This document shows, piece after piece, positions 15,300 through 22,268 of a stretch of DNA of 24,357 nucleotides. Positions within the stretch are counted from its first letter, which is position 1, and each line of letters opens with the position of its first letter. The notes under the pieces were generated by a model. The model ran no database searches. It was not told the DNA's origin and was given only the letters and a program-made list of their open reading frames with translations. Origin of the DNA: JAENVT01 sp031430695 (GTDB lineage: Bacteria > Actinomycetota > Acidimicrobiia > Acidimicrobiales > Ilumatobacteraceae); contig JANPBZ010000216.1 in assembly GCA_031430695.1 (NCBI GenBank), positions 1 to 24,357 of the forward strand, in the 5' to 3' direction. Position numbers and translations under genes: made by a program.

Positions 15300-18022
15300 A
15301 CCAGGTACGGGTCGAGAGCCTCGGCATCGATTCCGTAGTGACTCATCGCCGCCTCGACCTGGTCGGCATCGGCTTGACCCGAGGCGTGTAGCGCGGAGAG
15401 CACCCCGACCACCACGTGGCCGAGATCTATCTCGAAGAACCGGCGCAGCGACTCGCGGGTGTCGCTGCGGCCCATGCCGTCGGTACCGAGCGGCACGAAC
15501 GTGCGCCCGGGCAGGAAGCGAGCGACCTGTTCGGGAACGATCTTCATGAAGTCGGTGACGGCAACGATGGGGCCGGGCGCATCGGCGAGCAACCGAGCAA
15601 CATCGGCCGTGCGCGGCTCGTGGCTGGGATGCAGACGATTCCACCGCTCGATCTCGAGCGCGTTCTCGCGCAACCGCTTGTACGACGTTGCCGACCACAA
15701 CTCGACGCCCACATCGAAGTGGTCGGCCAGTTCGACAGCAGCCTCGCGGGCCGCGCCCTGCGCGGAACCCGAGAACAGCAAGGTGGCGCGACGCGACGGC
15801 CCTTCCGGTGCCGGCGCCCACTTGTACAGACCGCGCATGATCGCGGCGCGGATCTCGGCCGGGTCGCCCTCTGGCAGCGCCGGCATCGGATAGTTCTCGT
15901 TGTAGAGGGTGATGTAATAGAAGACGTCGGGGTCTTCGCTGCCGCCGCCGTACATACGTTGCAGGCCCTCCTGCACGATCGAGGCAACCTCGTAGGCGAA
16001 CGCCGGGTCGTATGCCTGGCAGGGCGGCACCGTCGAGGCATGCACCAGCGAGTGACCGTCTTGATGCTGCAAGCCCTCGCCCATCAAGGTCGTGCGTCCG
16101 GCCGTGGCGCCGAGCATGAACCCTCGGGTACGGGCATCGGCCGCTTGCCAGATCAGGTCGCCGACGCGCTGGAATCCGAACATCGAATAGAACGTGTAGA
16201 ACGGCACCATCGGAACGCCACGGGTGGCGTACGCGGTGCCGGCCGCGATGAAGCTGGCCGTCGAGCCGGCCTCGGTGATGCCTTCTTCGAGAATCTGGCC
16301 GTTGGCCGCTTCGGCGTAGCTCAACAGCATCTCGTGATCGACAGGCTCGTACAGCTGGCCCTGCGATGCGTAGATCTTCAGTTCGCGGAACAGCGAATCC
16401 ATACCGAACGTGCGCGCCTCGTCGGGAATGATCGGTACGACGCGTTGGCCGAACTTCTCGTCGCGCGCCAAGCCACGAAGCAGTCGAGTGAAGCCCATCG
16501 TGGTACTGACGGCCTGCGTGCCCGAGCCGGTCAGCAGCTCGGCGAAGGCGCTGTCGTCGGGGAGTTGCATCGGCCGGCGCGCCCGCGTGGTGCGCTTCGG
16601 GATCGACCCGCGCAGGGCCTTGCGTCGCTCCATCATGTACTGGTACTCGATCGAGTCCTCCGCCGGGCGGAAGTACGGCGGCAGGTCGCCATCGAACGCC
16701 GAGTCGGGAATCTCGTCGTGCATGTACAACCGGTCGCGCAGCGCCAGCAACTGATCCTTGGTCATCTTCTTGATCTGGTGGGTGGCGTTGCGGCCCTCGA
16801 TGTCGGGGCCGAGCGTCCAACCCTTCACCGTCTTGCACAAGATGGCCGTCGGCGCGCCGGTGCCCAGGTTCTCCGTGGCTGCCTTGTACGCGGCGTACAG
16901 CTTGCGGTAGTCGTGACCACCGCGTGGCAGGTGCACGAGGTCTTCGTCGCTGAGGTGGGCGACCAGCTGCCGCAAGCGCGGATCGGGGCCGAAGAAGTCG
17001 TCGCGAATGTATGCGCCGTTCGCGACGGTGTAGCGCTGGAACTGCCCGTCGACGGTGTTGTTGAGCTGGTTCAACAGCACGCCGTCATTGTCCTTGGCCA
17101 GCAGCTCATCCCACTTCGATCCGAGGATGACCTTGATCACGTTCCAACCATTTCCGCGGAAGACTGCCTCGAGCTCCTGGATCACCTTGCCGTTGCCGCG
17201 GACCGGACCGTCGAGCCGTTGCAGGTTGCAGTTGACGACGAACACCAGGTTGTCGAGCTTCTCGCGACTGGCAAGCGAGAGGGCGCCGAGAGACTCCGGC
17301 TCGTCGCACTCGCCGTCGCCGAGGAAGGCCCAGATCCGGCTCTGACTGGTGTCGTCGATCTCACGGTTCTGCAGGTACCGATTGAATCGGGCCTGATACA
17401 GCGCGGCGAGCGGGCCGAGCCCCATACTGACGGTGGGGTACTCCCAGAAGTCGGGCATCAGCCGCGGGTGCGGGTAGCTCGACAAGCCACGGCCGTCGCG
17501 GCCGATCTCGCGACGGAAGTGGTCGAGGTCGTCCTCGGTGAAGCGGCCCTCCATGAACGCCCGCGCGTACACACCGGGGGTCGCGTGACCCTGGAAGTAG
17601 ACGTGGTCTCCCGGATTGCCGTCGTCCTTGCCGAGGAAGAAGTGGTTGAAACCGATCTCGTAGAGGCTGGCCGAGCTGGCAAACGTCGACAGGTGCCCGC
17701 CAATCCCATCGGCGTGCTTGTTGGCCCTGACCACCATTGCCGCCGCATTCCAGCGCACGAAGGCCCGGATGCGACGCTCGATGTATTCGTCGCCGGGGAA
17801 CCACGGCTCCTGCTCACGCGGGATGGTATTGACGTAGGGCGTGCTGACCGTGGCGGGAAAGCTGACCTGGGTGGCGCGGGCGCGGTCGAGCAGTTTGGAG
17901 AGCAGGAAACGGGCCCTGGTCTTGCCGTGCACCTCGACCACCGCGTCGAGCGAGTCGAGCCATTCCTGGGTCTCGCCGGGGTCAGAGTCGGGCAGCTGGT
18001 TGACGAAGCCGTCGAAGATCAT
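15296..18022 (-). CDS. aceE: Pyruvate dehydrogenase E1 component (homodimeric type)
   Basis: The 908-residue product is a full-length homodimeric E1, which decarboxylates pyruvate using thiamine diphosphate and passes the acetyl group to the E2 lipoyl domain in the cytoplasm. The ThDP/Mg site is intact: GDGECDEPES from 235, with NCN at 264-266. The family blocks WFPGDE, HADGIGGH, GNPGDHVYFQGHATPG, GHDYRKLYAAY, KTVKGWTLG, MGFTRLLRGL, IIPDEARTFGMDSLF and LYNENYPMPALPEG are all present. Length agrees with known AceE proteins (about 890-930). The start ATG 18022 has AAGGG very close upstream. No E2, E3 or regulator lies in the window, so it is not in a pdh operon. It is 60 bases downstream of the SGNH gene on the same strand. 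Its stop shares bases with that of the convergent LPATG gene (15296-15299). Confidence 0.97.
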   Translation of the reverse strand: MIFDGFVNQLPDSDPGETQEWLDSLDAVVEVHGKTRARFLLSKLLDRARATQVSFPATVSTPYVNTIPREQEPWFPGDEYIERRIRAFVRWNAAAMVVRANKHADGIGGHLSTFASSASLYEIGFNHFFLGKDDGNPGDHVYFQGHATPGVYARAFMEGRFTEDDLDHFRREIGRDGRGLSSYPHPRLMPDFWEYPTVSMGLGPLAALYQARFNRYLQNREIDDTSQSRIWAFLGDGECDEPESLGALSLASREKLDNLVFVVNCNLQRLDGPVRGNGKVIQELEAVFRGNGWNVIKVILGSKWDELLAKDNDGVLLNQLNNTVDGQFQRYTVANGAYIRDDFFGPDPRLRQLVAHLSDEDLVHLPRGGHDYRKLYAAYKAATENLGTGAPTAILCKTVKGWTLGPDIEGRNATHQIKKMTKDQLLALRDRLYMHDEIPDSAFDGDLPPYFRPAEDSIEYQYMMERRKALRGSIPKRTTRARRPMQLPDDSAFAELLTGSGTQAVSTTMGFTRLLRGLARDEKFGQRVVPIIPDEARTFGMDSLFRELKIYASQGQLYEPVDHEMLLSYAEAANGQILEEGITEAGSTASFIAAGTAYATRGVPMVPFYTFYSMFGFQRVGDLIWQAADARTRGFMLGATAGRTTLMGEGLQHQDGHSLVHASTVPPCQAYDPAFAYEVASIVQEGLQRMYGGGSEDPDVFYYITLYNENYPMPALPEGDPAEIRAAIMRGLYKWAPAPEGPSRRATLLFSGSAQGAAREAAVELADHFDVGVELWSATSYKRLRENALEIERWNRLHPSHEPRTADVARLLADAPGPIVAVTDFMKIVPEQVARFLPGRTFVPLGTDGMGRSDTRESLRRFFEIDLGHVVVGVLSALHASGQADADQVEAAMSHYGIDAEALDPYLV

Positions 18023-18082
18023 GACCCTTAGTCAAGCAGGCTTACCGCTGGGTAATGTGCGCGACGGTGGTGAACCGCGCCG

Positions 18083-19870
18083 TCAGGGCATCCACCAGCC
18101 GGTGGTGTCGAACAGCGTGTGCGCGGCGGCCAGCGACGTGATGCACAGGTTCCCTCCGGCCGACAGCCCGACCGTCAACGAGTTGGCCATCAACGAGCCA
18201 CGGGCGCCATTGACCGACGACGTCGCACCGGGCGGTTGCCCGCACGTCGTGCCGGTGAGGTAGCCATCGACGCCGGGGCTGATCTGGGTGATCGTGCCGG
18301 TGACCGCTTCGGCCGCGTCGGGCGCCGCGCCGATTTCGATCCTCTGCCCGACACCCTGGTGGCCGCGCCACCCGCCAGTGCCGACCCTGGTGTCGACCAT
18401 GCGCGTCGGCGTCACCGGCGTGAACCGCAGCGTGTTGGTCGCGTTGAACACTCCGGTGATGTCGACGATCACATCGACAGGTGAGTTGGTGAACACGCAG
18501 AAGGTGTCGTTGGCGGCGACGGGCACGAACACCGCACCGGCAACGGTCTCGCCGCGCTGCCAGTTCACGTTCGACGCCACGGGAATCGTGCCGGAACACG
18601 GAAACGCCGTCAGGAAGCCGGCGTCGCTGCCACCCGTCACCGTGAGTGTTGCGGCGACAGCCTCGGCACCTGGCGGCGCCGTGATCACGTTCGTCGACGC
18701 TCTGACGGTCTGGCGTGTATCGAGTTTGCGCTCGGGAGTGATGGGAGCGAATCGCAGCGCGCCCCTCGGCACGAACACGCCCTGCAGGTCGACGACGACG
18801 TCGGTCGGTGCATTGCTGAAGATGCACACGCGCTTCGCGGGCCCGCCCAGCAGCGTGGTTGCCTGGGCGCCGCGTGCTTGGCCCGCCAGGAAGTTGACAC
18901 TTGACGCCAACGGTTGCTCGGTGCCGCACGGCCACACCGTGAGGAAGCCGGCCGCACCGGGCGCGGCGGCAGTGACATTGACGGCCGCGGCGGCCGCATC
19001 GACACCGACTGCCGCTGGCGCCAGTGACAGATCGACGACCAGAGTGCCACCGGCGGCGAGACGTCCCCCGGTTTCGCGGGTGTCGACCACTCGCACCGGA
19101 TCCACAGGGTCGTACTCGTACGACGCGCCACCGGGGGGCGCAGCGACCTCTGCGCCGATCTGCCTCGACCCCGCCAGCCGGGTCGTGACGTCGTCGGCGA
19201 TCAGGGTGCTGCGTTGTTGGTACTGCGGTGCGCCTGGCAGGTGGGTGTTGTCGGCGGAGATGCCGATGCCGGCCGCAACCCGGATCGTCGGCCAATCCCA
19301 CAGCATGAGGTTCGGCCGTTCCGCGGCGACGATCTGCAAGGCCTGGTTCCAGGCCTCCTGGTTGGTCGGGATTTTGGCAGTCTGCAGCGCCCACCAGACC
19401 TCGTGATCGGCGCCGGCGACGTCCATGAATCCACGAATGTCATCGGCAGCGCACTCGACGTTGCCGTTGCAGGCGATGATGTCGTTGGGCCCCAGGCTGA
19501 CGACGATCACCGGCGGATCGAACCCGCTCGCCCGCTGGTTGGTGAGCCACAGCGACATGTTGGCTCCCGATTGGTGGGCAGGCACTTTGCTGCCGGCCTG
19601 GAAACCGACGCCCGCCGCCATCCGCACCGGACCCCAGCCATGGTCGGCGAGCAGATGGGCCAGCGACGGACCCCAACCAGGTTCGAACGGCGGTCCGTAG
19701 GCCGAGCCGAGCATGACCGAGTCGCCGACAACAGCGATCCCACCCTTTGGACCGGGCACGTCGATGAACACCGAGACGAACAGCCGATCTGCGGCCACCG
19801 GGCTGGGCGCCACCACCACACCGGCGGCTACCAGGATGGCCATGACAACCGAGATGGCCAGTTTCCGCAT
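18083..19870 (-). CDS. Secreted SGNH/GDSL hydrolase with three LDTR repeats
   Basis: An exported protein of 595 residues from ATG 19870, beginning with a signal peptide (MRKLA, hydrophobic core, cleavage near PVAA-DR). The SGNH domain (about 40-235) has its blocks: GDS (49-51, nucleophile S51), GVGFQAGS around 87-94, GPND (127-130) and DNTH (207-210, catalytic D207 and H210). Such enzymes cleave esters, often acetyl or acyl groups on glycans or lipids; the substrate is unknown. Three LDTR repeats follow (about 255-366, 372-476, 482-595), each with the cysteine pair (C315/C349, C425/C458, C543/C576). The last repeat is the most divergent and ends GWWMP, much as the CAP protein ends GWWS. The -10-like TACTGT at 19882-19877 places the transcript start at the ATG, so the message is probably leaderless. 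Confidence 0.88.
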   Translation of the reverse strand: MRKLAISVVMAILVAAGVVVAPSPVAADRLFVSVFIDVPGPKGGIAVVGDSVMLGSAYGPPFEPGWGPSLAHLLADHGWGPVRMAAGVGFQAGSKVPAHQSGANMSLWLTNQRASGFDPPVIVVSLGPNDIIACNGNVECAADDIRGFMDVAGADHEVWWALQTAKIPTNQEAWNQALQIVAAERPNLMLWDWPTIRVAAGIGISADNTHLPGAPQYQQRSTLIADDVTTRLAGSRQIGAEVAAPPGGASYEYDPVDPVRVVDTRETGGRLAAGGTLVVDLSLAPAAVGVDAAAAAVNVTAAAPGAAGFLTVWPCGTEQPLASSVNFLAGQARGAQATTLLGGPAKRVCIFSNAPTDVVVDLQGVFVPRGALRFAPITPERKLDTRQTVRASTNVITAPPGAEAVAATLTVTGGSDAGFLTAFPCSGTIPVASNVNWQRGETVAGAVFVPVAANDTFCVFTNSPVDVIVDITGVFNATNTLRFTPVTPTRMVDTRVGTGGWRGHQGVGQRIEIGAAPDAAEAVTGTITQISPGVDGYLTGTTCGQPPGATSSVNGARGSLMANSLTVGLSAGGNLCITSLAAAHTLFDTTGWWMP

Positions 19871-19892
19871 ATCGGCACAGTAGTTTGCCCCG
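19871..19892. promoter_or_regulatory. Bidirectional leaderless promoter between SGNH hydrolase and rnhA
   Basis: Only 22 bases separate the two start codons. On the plus strand TAGTTT (19881-19886) lies six bases before ATG 19893; on the minus strand TACTGT (19882-19877) lies six bases before ATG 19870. Both fit TANNNT and both place +1 on the A of the ATG. The hexamers overlap by two bases, so the two transcripts may exclude each other. Neither gene has a Shine-Dalgarno sequence. Confidence 0.6.
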
Positions 19893-20393
19893 ATGAGCGC
19901 ACTCAGGGCAGCCCACGTCGTGTTCACCGATGGAGCGTGCGCGGGCAATCCTGGGCCGGGTGGGTGGGCATGGGCAACCGCACCCGATGGTGCATTGCGC
20001 GGCAGCGGGGGAGAAGCGAAGTCCACCAACCAGCGGATGGAAGTCATGGCCGTGCTCGAGGCACTGCGCTCGCTCGATGGTCAACTCAGCATCGTCAGCG
20101 ATTCGACGTACGTCGTGAACTGCTTCCGTGACAAGTGGTGGAAGCGGTGGCAGGCGAATGGATGGAGGAATGCCAAGAAGGAGCCAGTGGCCAACGTCGA
20201 CCTGTGGCAACCGCTGATCGAATTGGTGCTGGCCCGCTCGCCCGAGTTCCGGTGGGTGAAGGGTCATTCCGGTGACCCGATGAACGACCTCGTCGACGCT
20301 CTCGCGGTCGCCGCGTCGAAGGGCCCGTTCACGCCCCGCGCCGACACGGCGCCGGAGATCGAGCAGCCGCAGGGCTCCCTCTTCGACCCGTAA
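19893..20393 (+). CDS. rnhA: Ribonuclease HI
   Basis: The 166-residue product is a complete type 1 RNase H, which cuts the RNA strand of RNA-DNA hybrids (R-loops, primer remnants). The carboxylates D13 (FTDGAC), E50 (NQRMEV), D70 (IVSDST) and D135 (NDLVDALA) are all present with H125 (WVKGHSGDPMN). The basic handle helix region KWWKRWQANGWRNAKKEPVAN is intact, as in the E. coli-type enzyme. A short C-terminal tail ends PQGSLFDP. It has no N-terminal hybrid-binding domain. It shares a 22-base intergenic region with the SGNH hydrolase and is probably translated from a leaderless message. A type B palindrome starts 12 bases after its stop. Confidence 0.95.
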   Translation: MSALRAAHVVFTDGACAGNPGPGGWAWATAPDGALRGSGGEAKSTNQRMEVMAVLEALRSLDGQLSIVSDSTYVVNCFRDKWWKRWQANGWRNAKKEPVANVDLWQPLIELVLARSPEFRWVKGHSGDPMNDLVDALAVAASKGPFTPRADTAPEIEQPQGSLFDP

Positions 20394-20405
20394 CAGCCGT
20401 CCGTA

Positions 20406-20445
20406 GGAGTGTCTCGCGCCACCCCGGGTGGGCGCGTAACACTCC
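20406..20445. terminator. Compound palindrome, type B, copy 1
   Basis: The outer arms GGAGTGT (20406-20412) and ACACTCC (20439-20445) flank inner arms GCGCC (20416-20420) and GGCGC (20431-20435) around ACCCCGGGTG. It lies between the convergent ends of rnhA (20393) and the PIN remnant (20462), and fits a bidirectional terminator without a T-tract. Its core and outer arms recur at 21641-21686. Confidence 0.7.
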
Positions 20446-20461
20446 GTTAGGCCTGCGGCTG

Positions 20462-20734
20462 CTAGGCGACGATGAGCGCAACCGAGTACTGCTCGAAGCC
20501 CGAATCGCGAGTGACGATGCTGCAGCTCTCGAGTTGTGCTTGGGCAATCAACATGCGGTCGAAGGGATCTTGATGATGCGTGGGAAGGCGGGCCGCGGCC
20601 TGGCCGTGCAAGGCGGTTATTGGCAGCCATGTCAGCCCGGCGGCCTCCACCTCGGTGATCAGATCAGCATCGCGAGGCTGGTCGGGCGCGGGAATACGCC
20701 TGGGAGGGCCGATATCGCGCCCGATCGCCCGCAA
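20462..20734 (-). pseudogene. Truncated VapC-like PIN-domain toxin remnant
   Basis: The last 60 or so residues match the C-terminal half of VapC PIN ribonucleases: LITEVEAAGLTWLPITALHG, LPTHHQDPFDRMLIAQAQ and SIVTRDSGFEQYSV. The first half of a PIN domain is missing, including the opening LLDTH-type strand with the first catalytic aspartate and the WEIAIK helix. The roughly 30 residues before the match, from a TTG at 20734, look like unrelated sequence. No VapB antitoxin lies nearby. The toxin is therefore very probably dead, a decayed end of a toxin-antitoxin pair cut off by the neighbouring SDR gene. Confidence is high for the PIN match and moderate for the extent. Confidence 0.75.
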
Positions 20735-20774
20735 TCTCCGCCTCCCGCTTGGGCGTGATCGTGCAGGCCGGCGT

Positions 20775-20780
20775 TATCGT
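20775..20780 (+). promoter_or_regulatory. Possible -10 box for the SDR gene
   Basis: TATCGT fits TANNNT and lies eight bases before ATG 20789, leaving a leader of one to three bases. The eight bases between are almost all C, with no ribosome binding site. Confidence 0.4.
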
Positions 20781-20788
20781 CGCCCCCC

Positions 20789-21565
20789 ATGGACATCAAC
20801 GGCGCAACTGCAATCGTCACAGGTGGAGCATCGGGAATCGGGGCTGCGGCAGCCCGGGTACTGGCCTCGAGAGGGGCCAAGGTCCTGGTGGCCGACCTGC
20901 AAGAGGAGAAGGGTTCGGCGCTGGCCGACGAGATCGGCGGGGCGTACTGCAAGGTCGACGTCACGAACACCGACGACATCGTCAACGCCGTGGAGATGGC
21001 CAAGAGCATGGGCCCGGTGCGCGTGCTGGTGAACTCGGCCGGCATCGGCTGGGCGCAACGCACGGTCGGCAAGGACGGCACCTACGATTCGGCGGCCAAC
21101 CTCGACGCCTTCAAGAAGGTGATCGCCATCAACCTGGTGGGTACCTTCGATTGCATCCGCATCGTCGCGACAGCGATGAGCGCCACCGAGCCGCTGGAGT
21201 TCGGCGAGCGCGGGGCGATCGTCAACATCGCCTCGGTCGCGGCCTTCGACGGCCAGATCGGTCAAGCGGCGTACTCGGCGTCGAAGGGCGGCATCGTCGG
21301 CATGACCCTGCCCATCGCCCGCGATCTGTCGGCCATCGGCGTGCGCGTCAACACCGTCGCGCCCGGCCTGATCGACACGCCGATCTATGGCACCGGCGAC
21401 GCCAGCGAGGCATTCAAGGCGAACCTCGAAAAAGGCGTCCTGTTCCCACACCGCCTGGGGACGCAGGAAGAACTCGCCTCGGTGATCATCGAATGCATCA
21501 CCAACAGCTACCTCAACGCCGAGACCATCCGCGTCGACGGCGGCATCCGCATGCCCCCGAAATGA
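20789..21565 (+). CDS. Short-chain dehydrogenase/reductase (3-hydroxyacyl-CoA dehydrogenase type-2-like)
   Basis: A 258-residue classical SDR. The cofactor loop TGGASGIG is at 11-18, D36 after the second strand favours NAD(H), NSAG is at 82-85, and catalytic N115, S149, Y162 and K166 (YSASK) are in place. The order and insert sequences (AQRTVGKDGTYDSAANLDAF, FGERGAIVNIASVAAFDGQIGQAAYSASKGG, APGLIDTPI) resemble the HSD17B10-like 3-hydroxyacyl-CoA dehydrogenases, which oxidise the hydroxyl in beta-oxidation of straight or branched acyl-CoAs. The exact substrate is inference. There are no beta-oxidation genes beside it. It is flanked by the PIN remnant and a convergent DinB gene, so it is probably transcribed alone. 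Confidence 0.9.
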   Translation: MDINGATAIVTGGASGIGAAAARVLASRGAKVLVADLQEEKGSALADEIGGAYCKVDVTNTDDIVNAVEMAKSMGPVRVLVNSAGIGWAQRTVGKDGTYDSAANLDAFKKVIAINLVGTFDCIRIVATAMSATEPLEFGERGAIVNIASVAAFDGQIGQAAYSASKGGIVGMTLPIARDLSAIGVRVNTVAPGLIDTPIYGTGDASEAFKANLEKGVLFPHRLGTQEELASVIIECITNSYLNAETIRVDGGIRMPPK

Positions 21566-21640
21566 GACTCATTGCGTGGTATCGGGCGCGTCCAGCAGCA
21601 GGCGCGGCGACACTCGCACCCGACCGACCGACCGACCTGC

Positions 21641-21686
21641 AGTGGAGTGTTTGACGCCACCCCGGGTGGGCGCCAGACACTCCACT
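21641..21686. terminator. Compound palindrome, type B, copy 2
   Basis: The outer arms AGTGGAGTGT (21641-21650) and ACACTCCACT (21677-21686) pair perfectly. Inside, CGCCACCC and GGGTGGGCG pair around the centre with short mismatched bulges. It lies 76 bases after the SDR stop and eight bases before the DinB stop (21694), as a bidirectional terminator would. Four CCGA units precede it (about 21621-21637). Confidence 0.75.
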
Positions 21687-21693
21687 AGCGGGT

Positions 21694-22203
21694 TCAGCGG
21701 CGGTCGAGAATGCCTCTCGCGTAGACGGCTTGGCCGGCGTGTTGAATGTCGTCGTCGGCGATGCTGACCAGGCGCACCCCGAGCGTCACGGGCGGATCCC
21801 AGCGCTCATCGACGATGCGGTCGAGATCCTTGGGCGAAGTTCGCTCGAGCAACTCACGGGTGCGAGTTGCGACAGCCTCGTAGTATTCGACGAGGGTGTC
21901 GGCGCTCTCCGGGCGAATCGCCATGACCTCTTTCCATCCGTGGTTGTACCCGGTGTTGTTCGGATCGGCGGCAACACCAAACCGCGCTGCCCAGCCACCC
22001 GACGCCCACACCTGGTCCTGCTCCAGGATCTCGGCGATGTGGTGATCCTGAACTCGGGTGAGGTGCCACACGAGCCAACCGATCGGATTGGCTCCAGGCT
22101 CCGGAGGTGTGGTCAAGGCCTCTGGTTCGAGCCCGTCGACGGCCTCGTGAACGTGCTCGGCGATCCGCTCGAAGAGGTCGATCAGCAGTCCGCGAAGTTC
22201 CAT
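21694..22203 (-). CDS. DinB/DUF664 four-helix metal-binding protein
   Basis: The 169-residue product has the DinB/YfiT fold signature: a first helix (LRGLLIDLFERIAEHVHEAV), WLVWHLTRVQDHHIAEIL with H47 and H54/H55, and a last helix DDIQHAGQAVYARG with H155. These give the usual three-histidine metal site. In actinomycetes this group contains mycothiol-dependent transferases and many uncharacterised members. The middle segment WAARFGVAADPNNTGYNHGW is typical of DUF664 proteins. No catalytic activity can be assigned. Start ATG 22203 has GGGAAG nine bases upstream. It is divergent from the Gfo/Idh gene, 65 bases between starts, and convergent with the SDR gene. Confidence 0.85.
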   Translation of the reverse strand: MELRGLLIDLFERIAEHVHEAVDGLEPEALTTPPEPGANPIGWLVWHLTRVQDHHIAEILEQDQVWASGGWAARFGVAADPNNTGYNHGWKEVMAIRPESADTLVEYYEAVATRTRELLERTSPKDLDRIVDERWDPPVTLGVRLVSIADDDIQHAGQAVYARGILDRR

Positions 22204-22268
22204 GGACGGGATCTTCCCACGAACTGGTGCCTGCCTAGACTGCGCCGTCGACGACGAGGGAGGACGCG

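Noticed and set aside
15416..18031. A very long open plus-strand frame, and another long minus-strand frame at 14376-16838, over aceE
   Set aside because: They lie antisense or out of frame to aceE, which has strong protein motifs throughout; their translations are Arg/Val-rich with no family sense. High-GC codon bias produces such shadows.
21621..21637. CCGA tetranucleotide run as a microsatellite of interest
   Set aside because: Only four units and intergenic; nothing more can be supported.
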